Of a stretch of DNA of 14,927 bases, positions 6,968 to 14,360 are shown in pieces. Location: assembly GCA_039815945.1 (NCBI GenBank), contig JBCBYI010000096.1, positions 1 through 14,927 of the forward strand. Reading direction: 5' to 3'. Below the pieces are notes generated by a model. It ran no database searches. It was not told the DNA's origin and saw nothing but the letters and a program-made list of their open reading frames with translations. The position numbers were made by a program, and so were the translations under genes. Position 1 is the first letter of the stretch. Each line of letters begins with the position of its first letter. Source of the stretch: UBA11606 sp039815945 (GTDB lineage Bacteria > Actinomycetota > Acidimicrobiia > Acidimicrobiales > Aldehydirespiratoraceae).

Positions 6968-7726
6968 ATGACGGATCTCAACGGACGCACCGTGCTCATC
7001 ACCGGCGGCAACGGCGGCATCGGACTCGGGATCGGCCGTGCGTGTGCCAAGGCCGGTGCCAACCTGATCGTCTGGGGTCGCAACCCGGACAAGAACGCCG
7101 AGGCGCAAGCCGATCTCCGTTCGCTCGGCGTCGAGGCCCACGCCCTCGCCGTCGACGCATCCGACGAGACAGCCATCGACGCCGGCTTCGCCGAGTCAAT
7201 CGAGCTCGCCGGCGGCCGCATCGACTCGGTGTTCGCCAACGCTGGGGTCGGCGGCGACGGCTCCCGCTTCCCCGACACCACCCTCGACGAATGGCGACGG
7301 GTCATGACCACCAACCTCGACGGCGTCTTCCTCCTCTTCCGAGCAGCGGCGAAGCACATGATCGACCGTGGAGGCGGCTCGCTGGTCGCGACCTCCTCCA
7401 CCTCCGCTATCCACGGCGCCGCCGGCAACGAGGCCTACGGCACCAGCAAGACCGCCCTCCTCGGCTTCTGCCGCGCCCTCGCCGTCAACCTCGCCCGCCA
7501 CCAGATCCGGGTCAACGCCCTGCTCCCCGGCTGGACCATCACCGAACTCGCCCAGTTCGGCTACGCCAACGACAAATTCCGCGACGCCACCCTTCGCCGC
7601 ACCCCCGTCCGCCGCTGGGCCGACCCCGACGAAATGGGCGCCGCCGGGGTCTTCCTCGCCGACCCGACCGCCACCTACCACACCGGCGATTCCGTCGTTG
7701 TCGACGGCGGCTACACGGTTTTCTAG
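6968..7726 (+). CDS. Short-chain dehydrogenase/reductase (SDR), classical type
   Basis: The protein is 252 residues from ATG 6968. The Rossmann glycine motif is ITGGNGGIG (11-19). NAG is at 91-93, Asn116 lies in TTNLDG, a catalytic serine in ATSSTSA (about 144), Tyr157 and Lys161 in YGTSK, and the C-terminus ends VVVDGGYTVF. This is the complete Asn-Ser-Tyr-Lys set of a classical NAD(P)H-dependent SDR of the FabG-like kind. Arg38 after the second strand (VWGRNP) favours NADPH, which is an inference. The substrate is unknown. The start is fixed by the TACGAT box just upstream, and a longer in-frame start inside the GGDEF-EAL gene was not used. The gene is convergent with metY, with a long-stem hairpin between them. 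Confidence 0.9.
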   Translation: MTDLNGRTVLITGGNGGIGLGIGRACAKAGANLIVWGRNPDKNAEAQADLRSLGVEAHALAVDASDETAIDAGFAESIELAGGRIDSVFANAGVGGDGSRFPDTTLDEWRRVMTTNLDGVFLLFRAAAKHMIDRGGGSLVATSSTSAIHGAAGNEAYGTSKTALLGFCRALAVNLARHQIRVNALLPGWTITELAQFGYANDKFRDATLRRTPVRRWADPDEMGAAGVFLADPTATYHTGDSVVVDGGYTVF

Positions 7727-7767
7727 CTGCAGGCGCAGAACCCACTTCGTCGGTTCTCCGCACGCGA

Positions 7768-7801
7768 CCTGGCGGTCCCGGGCGGGCGCGGAGCCGCCAG
7801 G
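7768..7801. terminator. Hairpin between the SDR and metY genes
   Basis: CCTGGCGG (7768-7775) is perfectly complementary to CCGCCAGG (7794-7801), with a GC-rich 18-nt loop. It lies in the 120-bp gap between convergent stops (7726 and 7847) and could terminate either strand. A weaker 5-bp stem (GAACC/GGTTC) precedes it. Nothing that looks coding was seen in the gap. Confidence 0.5.
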
Positions 7802-7846
7802 CTGCGCACGGAGCACGCGCAGGGAGGGTGCTGCGAATGCAGCGAA

Positions 7847-9151
7847 TTACAGCGCTGCGAAGCCCTTCTCGAGGTCGGCGATGATGTCGTCGATGTGTTC
7901 GATGCCGACGCTGAGGCGGACGAGCCCGGGGTAGACGCCGGTCGCGGCCTGCTCTTCTTCGGTGAGCTGGGAGTGGGTCGTCGACGCCGGGTGGATCACC
8001 AGGCTGCGGACGTCGCCGATGTTGGCGACGTGGCTGTGGAGTTCGAGCGCTTCGACGAACTTCTTGCCGGCCTCGAGCCCGCCCTTGAGGACGAACGACG
8101 GGATGGCGCCGTAGCCCTTGCCGCCGAACAGTTCGGTGGCCCGGGCGTGCCAGGGGCTGTCGGGGAGGCCGGCGTAGCTGACCGACTCGACCTCGTCTCG
8201 GCCGAGGAGGTAGTTGGCGACGGTCTTGGCGTTCTCGCAGTGGCGTTCCATCCGGAGGCTGAGGGTTTCCAGGCCCTGGAGGAACATGAACGAGTTGAAC
8301 GGGGTCGTGGCGGCGCCGAGGTCGCGCAGGATCTGAACGCGCGCCTTGATGATGAAGGCGCCGTGGCCGAGGGCGGGCCAGTAGGCGAGGCCGTGGTAGC
8401 TCGGGTCGGGTTCGGTGAAGTTGGGGAACTTGCCGTTGCCGAAGTCGAACGTGCCTCCGTCGACGATCACGCCGCCGATCGAGGTGCCGTGGCCGCCGAT
8501 GTACTTGGTGGCGGAGTGGATGACGATGTCGGCGCCGTGCTCGATCGGGCGGCACAGGTAGGGCGAGGCGGCGGTGTTGTCGACGATGAGCGGCACCCCG
8601 TGCTGGTGGGCGACGCCGGCGATGCCGGAGATGTCGATCACGTTGTTCTTGGGGTTCGGGAGGGTCTCGCCGAAGAAGAGCTTGGTGTTGTTCTGGGCGG
8701 CGGCGGACCAGGCGTCGAGGTCGTCGGGGTCGTCGACGAAGGTCACCGTGGTGCCCATCTTGGGCAGGGTGTAGTGCAGCAGGTTGTAGGTGCCGCCGTA
8801 GAGCGCGGCCGAGGCGACGATGTGGTCACCGGACTCGCAGATCGTCAGGATCGCGAGCGTCTCGGCGGCCTGCCCGGAGGCGACGGCGAGGGCGCCGGGG
8901 ATGCCGACGGCGGTCTCGGTGCCGCCTTCGAGCGCTGCGAGGCGAGCCTCGAAGACGCCCTGGGTCGGGTTCATGATCCGGGTGTAGATGTTGCCCATCT
9001 CGGCGAGGGCGAACAGGTTCGCGGCGTGTTCGGTGCTGTTGAACGTGAACGACGTCGTTTGGTAGATCGGCACGGCTCGGGCGTTGGTCGCCGCGTCGGG
9101 CTCCTGGCCGGCGTGGATCTGGGCGGTCTCGAACTTCCAGGTATCGGACAT
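7847..9151 (-). CDS. metY: O-acetylhomoserine sulfhydrylase (MetY), PLP-dependent
   Basis: The protein is 434 residues from ATG 9151, the usual length for MetY and about 50 residues longer than cystathionine synthases. It opens WKFETAQIHAGQ. It has PIYQTTSF, the phosphate-contact YTRIMNPT, the catalytic region VIHSATKYIGGHGTS with the PLP-binding lysine at 216, and a C-terminal GLVRLSVGIEHIDDIIADL. The enzyme converts O-acetyl-L-homoserine and sulfide to homocysteine in cytoplasmic methionine synthesis. No metX lies next to it. An ATG at 9172 would add seven residues, but 9151 is preferred because a TAGCGT box lies 7 nt upstream. YceH lies upstream on the same strand with a 77-bp AT-richer gap. 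Confidence 0.93.
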   Translation of the reverse strand: MSDTWKFETAQIHAGQEPDAATNARAVPIYQTTSFTFNSTEHAANLFALAEMGNIYTRIMNPTQGVFEARLAALEGGTETAVGIPGALAVASGQAAETLAILTICESGDHIVASAALYGGTYNLLHYTLPKMGTTVTFVDDPDDLDAWSAAAQNNTKLFFGETLPNPKNNVIDISGIAGVAHQHGVPLIVDNTAASPYLCRPIEHGADIVIHSATKYIGGHGTSIGGVIVDGGTFDFGNGKFPNFTEPDPSYHGLAYWPALGHGAFIIKARVQILRDLGAATTPFNSFMFLQGLETLSLRMERHCENAKTVANYLLGRDEVESVSYAGLPDSPWHARATELFGGKGYGAIPSFVLKGGLEAGKKFVEALELHSHVANIGDVRSLVIHPASTTHSQLTEEEQAATGVYPGLVRLSVGIEHIDDIIADLEKGFAAL

Positions 9152-9158
9152 GGCCGGA

Positions 9159-9164
9159 ACGCTA
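9159..9164 (-). promoter_or_regulatory. Leaderless-type -10 box of metY, with an AT-rich patch upstream
   Basis: On the minus strand TAGCGT ends 7 nt before ATG 9151, with no Shine-Dalgarno. The 77-bp gap up to 9228 is the most AT-rich stretch nearby. It includes TACCTAAATCCGAGT (minus strand, about 9188-9202), which could be a regulator site. I cannot name the regulator. Confidence 0.5.
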
Positions 9165-9228
9165 GCCAGCAATAGCTGACTCCACCACTCGGATTTAGGT
9201 ACTTTTCCAAGAATTTGTCTGCTGCCGG

Positions 9229-9936
9229 CTAACTTTCGTCCTCGGGCTCGATGCCGAGGGCGGCTTCGAGCGCCGCGAGGCGAGCCGTCAGCGCCACCAG
9301 CTGGCGCTCGAGTACGGCGATGCGGTCGTCGTCGAGCGTCGGCGGTGTGGTGGCGGGGGTAGGTGGCGATGGGGCACGCGGCGCGGGGTCGGCTTGGCCG
9401 TCGGCGGCGGCGGGGGCGGCCCCCTCGCCACGGTCGGCCCAGAGCTGGTCGATGCGGGGTTCTCGTTCGCCCGGACGGCGTTCGAGTCGCACCACCAGCG
9501 GCTCGGCTCGGCCGACGAGGCGGTCGAGCGTCGCGTCGACGGCGTCGGTGTCGCCCCCGGGCCCATCGGCGTAGCGCTCGGTGCGCGCCGTGATCTCGTT
9601 GCGGGTCTGGGCGCCCCGCAGCAAGAGCACGGCGAGCACGGCCGTCTCCGAGCCGTCGAGCCCCATGGCCTCCTCGACCACGTGACGATGCTTGGGCACT
9701 CGGTGCCCGGTTCCGCTCAGCGTGCGGGCGAGCCCGAGCTCACGCAGCTGCAGCATCACCTGGTCGACGTCGCGCTCGCTCATCGCCATGACCGGATCTC
9801 GGTTGGTGCTCTGGTTGCACGCGGCCACCAGCGCATTGCTGCTCAGCGGATAGCTGTCGGGTGTCGTGCCCGCCTTCTCGATCAGGGCGCCGAGCACCCG
9901 AGCCTGTTCCGCCGTCAGCTGTTCGTGAGACTCCAC
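9229..9936 (-). CDS. YceH family (DUF480) winged-helix protein
   Basis: The protein is 235 residues from GTG 9936. The start ESHEQLTAEQARVLGALIEK and the following PDSYPLSSNALVAACNQSTN with RDPVM are the hallmark of the YceH/DUF480 family, two tandem winged-helix domains of unknown function. The second domain carries TAVLAVLLLRGAQTRNEI and a LVVRLERRPGERE hairpin. After about residue 165 there is a proline/alanine-rich linker, then a short coiled coil (IAVLERQLVALTARLAALEA) common in this family. GTG is taken as the start because TACGAT lies 8 nt upstream, giving a leaderless reading. It is divergent from the glycoside hydrolase gene (71-bp gap). Confidence 0.88.
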   Translation of the reverse strand: MESHEQLTAEQARVLGALIEKAGTTPDSYPLSSNALVAACNQSTNRDPVMAMSERDVDQVMLQLRELGLARTLSGTGHRVPKHRHVVEEAMGLDGSETAVLAVLLLRGAQTRNEITARTERYADGPGGDTDAVDATLDRLVGRAEPLVVRLERRPGEREPRIDQLWADRGEGAAPAAADGQADPAPRAPSPPTPATTPPTLDDDRIAVLERQLVALTARLAALEAALGIEPEDES

Positions 9937-9944
9937 GGTCGCCG

Positions 9945-9950
9945 ATCGTA
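9945..9950 (-). promoter_or_regulatory. Leaderless-type -10 box of the yceH-like gene
   Basis: On the minus strand TACGAT ends 8 nt before GTG 9936. No Shine-Dalgarno is visible. The box is identical to that before the SDR gene at 6968. Confidence 0.5.
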
Positions 9951-10007
9951 GGAGCCGATCGCCGTCGGTGCTGCCGCAACCGCGTCCGGGGCGGGCACCA
10001 TGGTCCG

Positions 10008-11318
10008 ATGCCCCGGAGGAACCTCGTCGTGATCGCGGCCGTCGTCGTGGCGTTGACGGTGATCACGATCGTCGCGACCGAGTCGATCGACGACCAGCGG
10101 GCCGAGGCGCCGCCGCCGACGGCTTCCACCACGACCGCCGACGACGTGATCTCGACGACCACCACGTCGTCGACGACCACGACCACGACGACCACCACGA
10201 CGACCCTCCCGCCGGAGGTCGTCGCCATCGACACGATGCTCGTCGAGCTCGGCGACCGCGGCGTCGCCCAGCAACTCGTCGTCTTCGGCGCAGCCGGTGC
10301 CGACCCGGCCACCTCGATCGCCGACGCGCTCGGCGACACCTGTGTCGGTGGGGTCTTCGTCACCAAGAACGTCGGCAACTGGGCACCCGCCGAGTCGCTC
10401 GACGCAGCGGCGACGGCGATCGCCATGATCGACGACGCCGCCTCGGGGTGCGCCGCGCCCCCGTTCATCACCACCGACGCCGAGGCCGGGACCCGCGTGC
10501 TCAAGGTCCCGGTGGATCCGCTCCCGTCGCCGGCGACCCTGGAGGCCAACCACCGCCTCGACCCGGCGACGACGAGCGAGGGTCTCGCGCCGGCCGCGGA
10601 GGCCTTCGCCACCGCACTCGCCGACGCAGGGGTGCACGTCAACCTGGGGATCATCGCCGACGTCGATGCCGGTGCTGGCTTCTACATGGACCGACAGGGT
10701 CGCTCGTTCGGCGACGACCCGGCCATCGTGACCGACATCGCCGGAACGATCGTCGCCGGCCACTGTCGCGCCGGGGTCGTGCCGACCCTCAAGCACTTCC
10801 CGAACCAGGGGTCGACCGTCGAGGATCCCCACGACGAGAACTCCTTCTCGGTCAACGACTTCGACGCGTGGCTCGAGTTCGGTGCGGCCCCGTACGCCGA
10901 CTCGCTGGCGCCGATGGTGATGACCGGACACATCCGCTACGCCGGCGTCGACGAAGGGCTCCCGGCCACCCTGTCGCGGGAGATCACGACCGGCTGGCTC
11001 CGCGACGAGCTCGGGTACGACGGCATCGTCATCACCGACGACCTCCACTCGATGCGCGGCGTCGACGAGTTCGCGTCGGCCGAACGAGGCGTCACCGCGA
11101 TCGCCGCAGGCGCCGATCTCGCGCTCTATGTCGCGACCGAGGATGGGGCTGCGGTCGTCGCCGCGATCGAAGCCCGCATGGCGACCGACGAGATGTTCGC
11201 GACGCAGGCCCGCAACAGCGCCCGGCGAGTGCTCGAACTCAAGGGTCGGCTCGGGCTGCTCCCTGACGTCGACCCGGCCTGGTTCGCCGACATCGGCTGC
11301 CTCTCACCGACGCGCTGA
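10008..11318 (+). CDS. Exported family 3 glycoside hydrolase, NagZ-like
   Basis: The protein is 436 residues from ATG 10008. A hydrophobic N-terminus (residues 6-23) serves as a signal peptide or membrane anchor. It is followed by a threonine-rich spacer (about 40-66) and a GH3 barrel from about 70. GH3 marks are ITTDAEAG, the sugar-binding loop KHFPNQGSTVEDPH (262-275), MTGHIRYAG and the nucleophile region GIVITDDLHSM (Asp344 or Asp345). Members of this branch cleave beta-N-acetylglucosaminides, as in cell-wall recycling, with a loop His-Asp pair as acid/base. Asp273 and His275 are kept, but the usual GHG after KHFP is NQG here. The barrel is probably outside the membrane. No Shine-Dalgarno is seen; a CACCAT lies 6 nt before the ATG. 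Substrate is not certain. Confidence 0.82.
   Translation: MPRRNLVVIAAVVVALTVITIVATESIDDQRAEAPPPTASTTTADDVISTTTTSSTTTTTTTTTTTLPPEVVAIDTMLVELGDRGVAQQLVVFGAAGADPATSIADALGDTCVGGVFVTKNVGNWAPAESLDAAATAIAMIDDAASGCAAPPFITTDAEAGTRVLKVPVDPLPSPATLEANHRLDPATTSEGLAPAAEAFATALADAGVHVNLGIIADVDAGAGFYMDRQGRSFGDDPAIVTDIAGTIVAGHCRAGVVPTLKHFPNQGSTVEDPHDENSFSVNDFDAWLEFGAAPYADSLAPMVMTGHIRYAGVDEGLPATLSREITTGWLRDELGYDGIVITDDLHSMRGVDEFASAERGVTAIAAGADLALYVATEDGAAVVAAIEARMATDEMFATQARNSARRVLELKGRLGLLPDVDPAWFADIGCLSPTR
10125..10205 (+). repeat. Threonine-codon low-complexity tract (ACC/ACG)
   Basis: This stretch encodes Ser/Thr-rich linker residues 40-66 of the glycoside hydrolase, including a run of 11 threonines written mostly as alternating ACC and ACG. 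Such linkers are common in exported proteins of Acidimicrobiia-like actinobacteria. It may vary in length between strains by slippage. Confidence 0.8.
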
Positions 11319-11332
11319 CGCCGACCCGCCGC

Positions 11333-11825
11333 TCAGCTTCCTCGGATCCGCTCGATGCGGCGGCTGAACGACCTCGTGGCCACCCGTGCGAGGGGGCGCG
11401 TCGGTGCCAGCAGCGTGCTGAACCGAACCCCGCCGGCCCGTGGGTGTCGACGATCATCGACGGGGTCGCGATCTGCGAGAACGAGTCGTGGATGCCGTCT
11501 CACTCCCCGGTGGCGGTCACGTGGACGCCGTACCCCGCCTCGCAGTCCTCGAGCCGGACCTCGGTGAACACGTGGGAGAGCAGGGGAGGCGTATCGGCGA
11601 CCCCAGCAGGATGTCGTTGCGGATCGCGACCGGCTGGATTCGGGCGGCGAGTCCGACGCCGAGTTCCCACGTGCGACGCGGTCGTGCTGCGTCGAACCAG
11701 GGGGTGAACCCGAACACGACCCGGTCCCTGACGAGGTCGTGGATGGTGATCGCCCGTTCGCGTCGGTCGGCCACACCGTCGACGGCGGCGTCGACCGATT
11801 CGTCGAGAGCTCGTTTGGAGATCAC
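11333..11825 (-). pseudogene. Decayed transglutaminase-like gene
   Basis: On the minus strand, pieces of one transglutaminase-like protein lie in order in three frames. A GTG at 11825 opens ISKRALDESVDAAVDGVADR and continues RAITIHDLVRDRVVFGFTPW to TWELGVG, which looks like the family start. The expected cysteine-containing segment is missing and the frame resumes ARIQPVAIRNDILLG. A frame change near 11600 gives LLSHVFTEVRLEDC. Another gap follows, then GYGVHVTATGE, a TGA (11500-11502) where tryptophan is expected, and DGIHDSFSQIATPSMIVD. A second frame change near 11430 leads to STLLAPTRPLARVATRSFSR and the final stop at 11333. The catalytic Cys and the Asp region appear deleted, so no active enzyme is possible. 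The gene lies 45 bp downstream of the sigma-factor gene. Family assignment is from recalled motifs. Confidence 0.65.
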
Positions 11826-11870
11826 ACCTGGACCACGGCCGGGTCGCGCGACAGGGATGCGCCCGGATGC

Positions 11871-13118
11871 TCAGAGCGCTGCTCGTCGGCGTTCGAGGAG
11901 GCGCCGTTCGGCGGCGGCCGGCTCGAGTGCGAGGGCTCGGTCGAGCGCCGAGGCGATCTCGATGGCATCGCCCCCGGCCCGAGTGAGCAGCTCGGCCCGA
12001 GCGGCGTGGAAGTAGTGGTAGCCGTCGAGTGCATCGGCGAGCGACGCCAACTCGACCAGTCCTCGCTCCGGGCCGACCGCCATGCCGATCGCCACCGCCC
12101 GATTGAGGGCGACGACCGGGCCGGGTCGATGGTGGAGCAGCGCGTCGTAGAGCACGACGATCTCCCGCCAGTCGGTGGCGGCGGCGGTTTCGGCCTCGTC
12201 GTGCAACACCTGGATCGCGGCCTCGATCTGGAACGGGCCGGGCCGGCCGAGCCGGAGCGCGGTGTCGACCAAGGTCCCCGCCTCTCGAATGGGACCGGTG
12301 TGCCAGGTGGCGCGATCCTGCTGCTCGAGGAGCACGAGGTCGCCCTGGTCGTCGAGCCGGGCGCCGCGGCGCGCGTCGATCGCGAGCATCAGCGCGAGCA
12401 GGCCCCGGGTCTCGGCATCGTCGGGGACGAGCACGAGCAAGAGGCGAGCGAGCCGGATCGCCTCCGCGCACAGATCGAGGCGGATCGCGTCGTCACCCGA
12501 CGAGGCGTACGCCCCTTCGTTGAACACGAGGTAGAGCGTCTGGTGGACGGCACCGAGTCGATCGAGCGACTCGGGATCGTCGGGGATCCGGAACGGGATG
12601 GCGGCCGCGGCGATCTTGCGCTTCGCCCGGACGAGCCGTTGCGCCATCGTCGCCTCCGGCACGAGGAAGGCGCCTGCGATCTCGGTCGTGGTGAGGCCGC
12701 CGAGGCTGCGAAGGGTGAGCGCCACCTGCGCCTCGACGCTCAGCGCCGGGTGGCAGCAGCCGAAGAACAGCCGCAGTTGCTCATCCTGGAGCGTCGAGTC
12801 GTCGAGGCCCTCGGTGGGATCGGGGGATTCGAGGAGGTCGTCGCGTTCGAGGCGGGCGAGGAGCTCCGTCTTGGCCCGACCGGTTCGTTCGCGGCGAATC
12901 CGATCGAGCGCCCGCCGACGAGCGACGGTCGTGATCCACGCGCCCGGCCGATCGGGAACACCGTCGTCGAGCCAGCGCGTCAGCGCGATCTCGGCCGCCT
13001 CCTGCGCGGCGTCCTCGGCGGCGCCGAGATCGCCGAGGTCGCGGTGCAGGGTGGCCATCACCCGGGGCCACTCGTCGCGCACGATGCGGGTGATCGTGTC
13101 GTGCACGGGAGCGACCAT
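11871..13118 (-). CDS. ECF sigma factor of the ECF42 type with long C-terminal extension
   Basis: The protein is 415 residues from ATG 13118. Sigma region 2 is at about 8-77 (DAAQEAAEIALTRWLDDGVP, AWITTVARRRALDRIRRE). Region 4 is at about 115-170 (SLGGLTTTEIAGAFLVPEAT, AQRLVRAKRKI). A helical extension of about 240 residues contains YLVFNEGAYASSG and TPR-like VALNRAVAIGMAVGPERGLV, HYFHAARAELL. Long-tailed ECF factors paired with DGPF-domain proteins form the ECF42 group, where the tail, instead of an anti-sigma factor, is needed for activity. The gene starts 7 bp after the DGPF stop without a clear Shine-Dalgarno, so coupling is likely. The open frame extends upstream of 13118 through the DGPF gene, but that part is a shadow. 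Confidence 0.9.
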   Translation of the reverse strand: MVAPVHDTITRIVRDEWPRVMATLHRDLGDLGAAEDAAQEAAEIALTRWLDDGVPDRPGAWITTVARRRALDRIRRERTGRAKTELLARLERDDLLESPDPTEGLDDSTLQDEQLRLFFGCCHPALSVEAQVALTLRSLGGLTTTEIAGAFLVPEATMAQRLVRAKRKIAAAAIPFRIPDDPESLDRLGAVHQTLYLVFNEGAYASSGDDAIRLDLCAEAIRLARLLLVLVPDDAETRGLLALMLAIDARRGARLDDQGDLVLLEQQDRATWHTGPIREAGTLVDTALRLGRPGPFQIEAAIQVLHDEAETAAATDWREIVVLYDALLHHRPGPVVALNRAVAIGMAVGPERGLVELASLADALDGYHYFHAARAELLTRAGGDAIEIASALDRALALEPAAAERRLLERRRAAL

Positions 13119-13125
13119 GGGTGGA

Positions 13126-13485
13126 TCAGCCGAAGTCGGGGACGGGACGGACCTCGACGGTGCCGCTGGCCGCGTGGGGGATCTTCGCGGCCCAGCGGAT
13201 CGCCTCGTCGAGGGTCTCGCACTCGAGGATGTAGAAGCCGCCGAGCTGCTCCTTGGTCTCCGCAAACGGGCCGTCGGTGGTGAGCACCGAGCCATCGCGG
13301 AGCTGCACGGAGGTGGCGGTCGCGGTGGTGTCGAGCGGCTCGCCCCCGACCCACACACCGGCGGCCTCGACCTCGGCGCTGAAGGCGGCGTACCCCGCCA
13401 TCATCTCCTCGAAGCCGGGCATGCCCGGATCGGGGCTGGCCGTCTTGTCGTTCTCGTCCGAGTAGATCAGACATGCGTACTTCAT
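13126..13485 (-). CDS. DGPF/YCII-domain protein, partner of the ECF42 sigma factor
   Basis: The protein is 119 residues from ATG 13485, preceded by AGGAGG at 13494-13499, an excellent ribosome-binding site. It starts MKYACLIYSDEN and carries the name-giving DGPF motif in LTTDGPFAETKEQLGGFYIL (DGPF at 71-74) and the ECETLDEAIRWAAKIP helix of the YCII-related fold. The family is small, dimeric and cytoplasmic, and its biochemical role is unsettled. It is the first gene of the unit, followed after 7 bp by the sigma factor. An upstream element fits an ECF42-type promoter, so the protein is probably both a partner and a target of the sigma factor. Confidence 0.92.
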   Translation of the reverse strand: MKYACLIYSDENDKTASPDPGMPGFEEMMAGYAAFSAEVEAAGVWVGGEPLDTTATATSVQLRDGSVLTTDGPFAETKEQLGGFYILECETLDEAIRWAAKIPHAASGTVEVRPVPDFG

Positions 13486-13521
13486 GGTGGTTCCTCCTGG
13501 TGGGGGTGCGTTCACGATCAC

Positions 13522-13548
13522 GACGAGCGGCGACGACCCCGATCGACA
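13522..13548 (-). promoter_or_regulatory. Candidate ECF42 autoregulated promoter
   Basis: On the minus strand TGTCGA (13548-13543), a 17-nt spacer and CGTC (13525-13522) stand 36 nt before the DGPF start codon and upstream of its Shine-Dalgarno. As I recall, ECF42 factors recognise TGTCGA at -35 and CGAC or CGTC at -10. The motif is short and GC-rich, so chance cannot be excluded from one site. Confidence 0.55.
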
Positions 13549-13622
13549 GCTTCGCGGAAGAAATCCGAGAAATCCCGAGCGTGTACGGTGCGCAGCGTTC
13601 GTCGCCACAGGAGGCAGAGATC

Positions 13623-14357
13623 ATGGGTTCGTTGGACGGCAAGGTCGCACTGGTCACGGGATCGTCGAGCGGTATCGGCGAAGCGGTGGCGCACGCGCTC
13701 GCCGCGGAGGGGGCCCAGGTCGTGGTCAACTCGTCGTCGTCGGTCGAGGCCGGCCAGGCCGTCGTCGATGCGCTCCCCGCCGAGGGCCACTACATCCAGG
13801 CCGACATCTCCGATGAAGCCCAGTGCCAGGCCCTGATCGACGGGACCATCGAACGCTTCGGCAAGCTCGACATCTTGGTCAACAACGCGGGCTGGACCAC
13901 CCGGGTCGATCACACCGATCATGCGGCGCTGACCAACGAGATCCTCTTCAAGACGATGGAGGTCAACGTCTACGGCACCTGGTGGATGTGCAAGGCCGCG
14001 ATGCCGCATCTCAAGGAGACCGAAGGTTGCATCGTCAACGTGACCTCGATCGCCGGCATCCGGCCGATGGGGTCGTCGCTCGCCTACGGCATGGCCAAGG
14101 CGGCGCTCAACTCCCTCACCGAGGATCTGGCCAAGTTCCACGGGCCGGTGCGCTGCAACGCCGTCGCCCCCGGCCTGGTCGCCACTCCCTGGACCTCCGA
14201 GTGGGGCGACCTGCATGCCGGCATCGGCGCGATCACGCCCGCCGGCCGGTCGGCCACTCCGGAGGACTGTGCGATGGCGGTGATGGCCTGTGTGACCAAC
14301 ACCTACATGAGCGGCACGATCCTCAAGGTCGACGGCGGCACGACACTGGTGCTCTGA
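13623..14357 (+). CDS. Short-chain dehydrogenase/reductase (SDR), classical type
   Basis: The protein is 244 residues from ATG 13623, with AGGAGG at 13609-13614 fixing the start. It has VTGSSSGIG (11-19), DILVNNAG (NAG about 88-90), Asn115 in EVNVYG, Ser142 in NVTSIAG, Tyr155 and Lys159 in YGMAK, and a C-terminal KVDGGTTLVL, so it is a complete classical SDR. The short loop after the second strand (VVNSSSS) has no acidic residue that would exclude NADPH. The substrate is unknown. It is divergent from the ECF42/DGPF unit across 137 bp, which also holds a TACGGT -10-like box at 13584-13589. Co-control with the sigma unit is possible but not shown. It differs clearly from the SDR at 6968 and is not a recent copy. 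Confidence 0.9.
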   Translation: MGSLDGKVALVTGSSSGIGEAVAHALAAEGAQVVVNSSSSVEAGQAVVDALPAEGHYIQADISDEAQCQALIDGTIERFGKLDILVNNAGWTTRVDHTDHAALTNEILFKTMEVNVYGTWWMCKAAMPHLKETEGCIVNVTSIAGIRPMGSSLAYGMAKAALNSLTEDLAKFHGPVRCNAVAPGLVATPWTSEWGDLHAGIGAITPAGRSATPEDCAMAVMACVTNTYMSGTILKVDGGTTLVL

Positions 14358-14360
14358 GAT

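Noticed and set aside
7895..9175. Long plus-strand open frame opposite metY (426 codons).
   Set aside because: It is a GC-rich antisense shadow, dominated by Gly, Val, Asp and Glu with no recognisable motif, while the minus strand encodes a clear MetY.
10128..10205. ACC/ACG tract as a tandem repeat or CRISPR-like array.
   Set aside because: It is codon-level low complexity encoding a Thr linker, with no spacers or defined repeat unit.
11500..11502. In-frame TGA in the transglutaminase-like remnant as a recoded codon (selenocysteine or Trp).
   Set aside because: At least two frame changes and missing catalytic blocks accompany it, so simple decay explains it. No SECIS-like element was seen.
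11440..13283. Plus-strand open frames opposite the sigma factor and pseudogene.
   Set aside because: They show shadow composition and no family motif, and the opposite strand has good sigma-factor domains.
13119..13358. Longer N-terminal extension of the sigma factor (80 extra residues).
   Set aside because: It overlaps the DGPF gene in another frame, has low-complexity Ser/Arg/Pro composition, and the sigma region 2 start fits ATG 13118.
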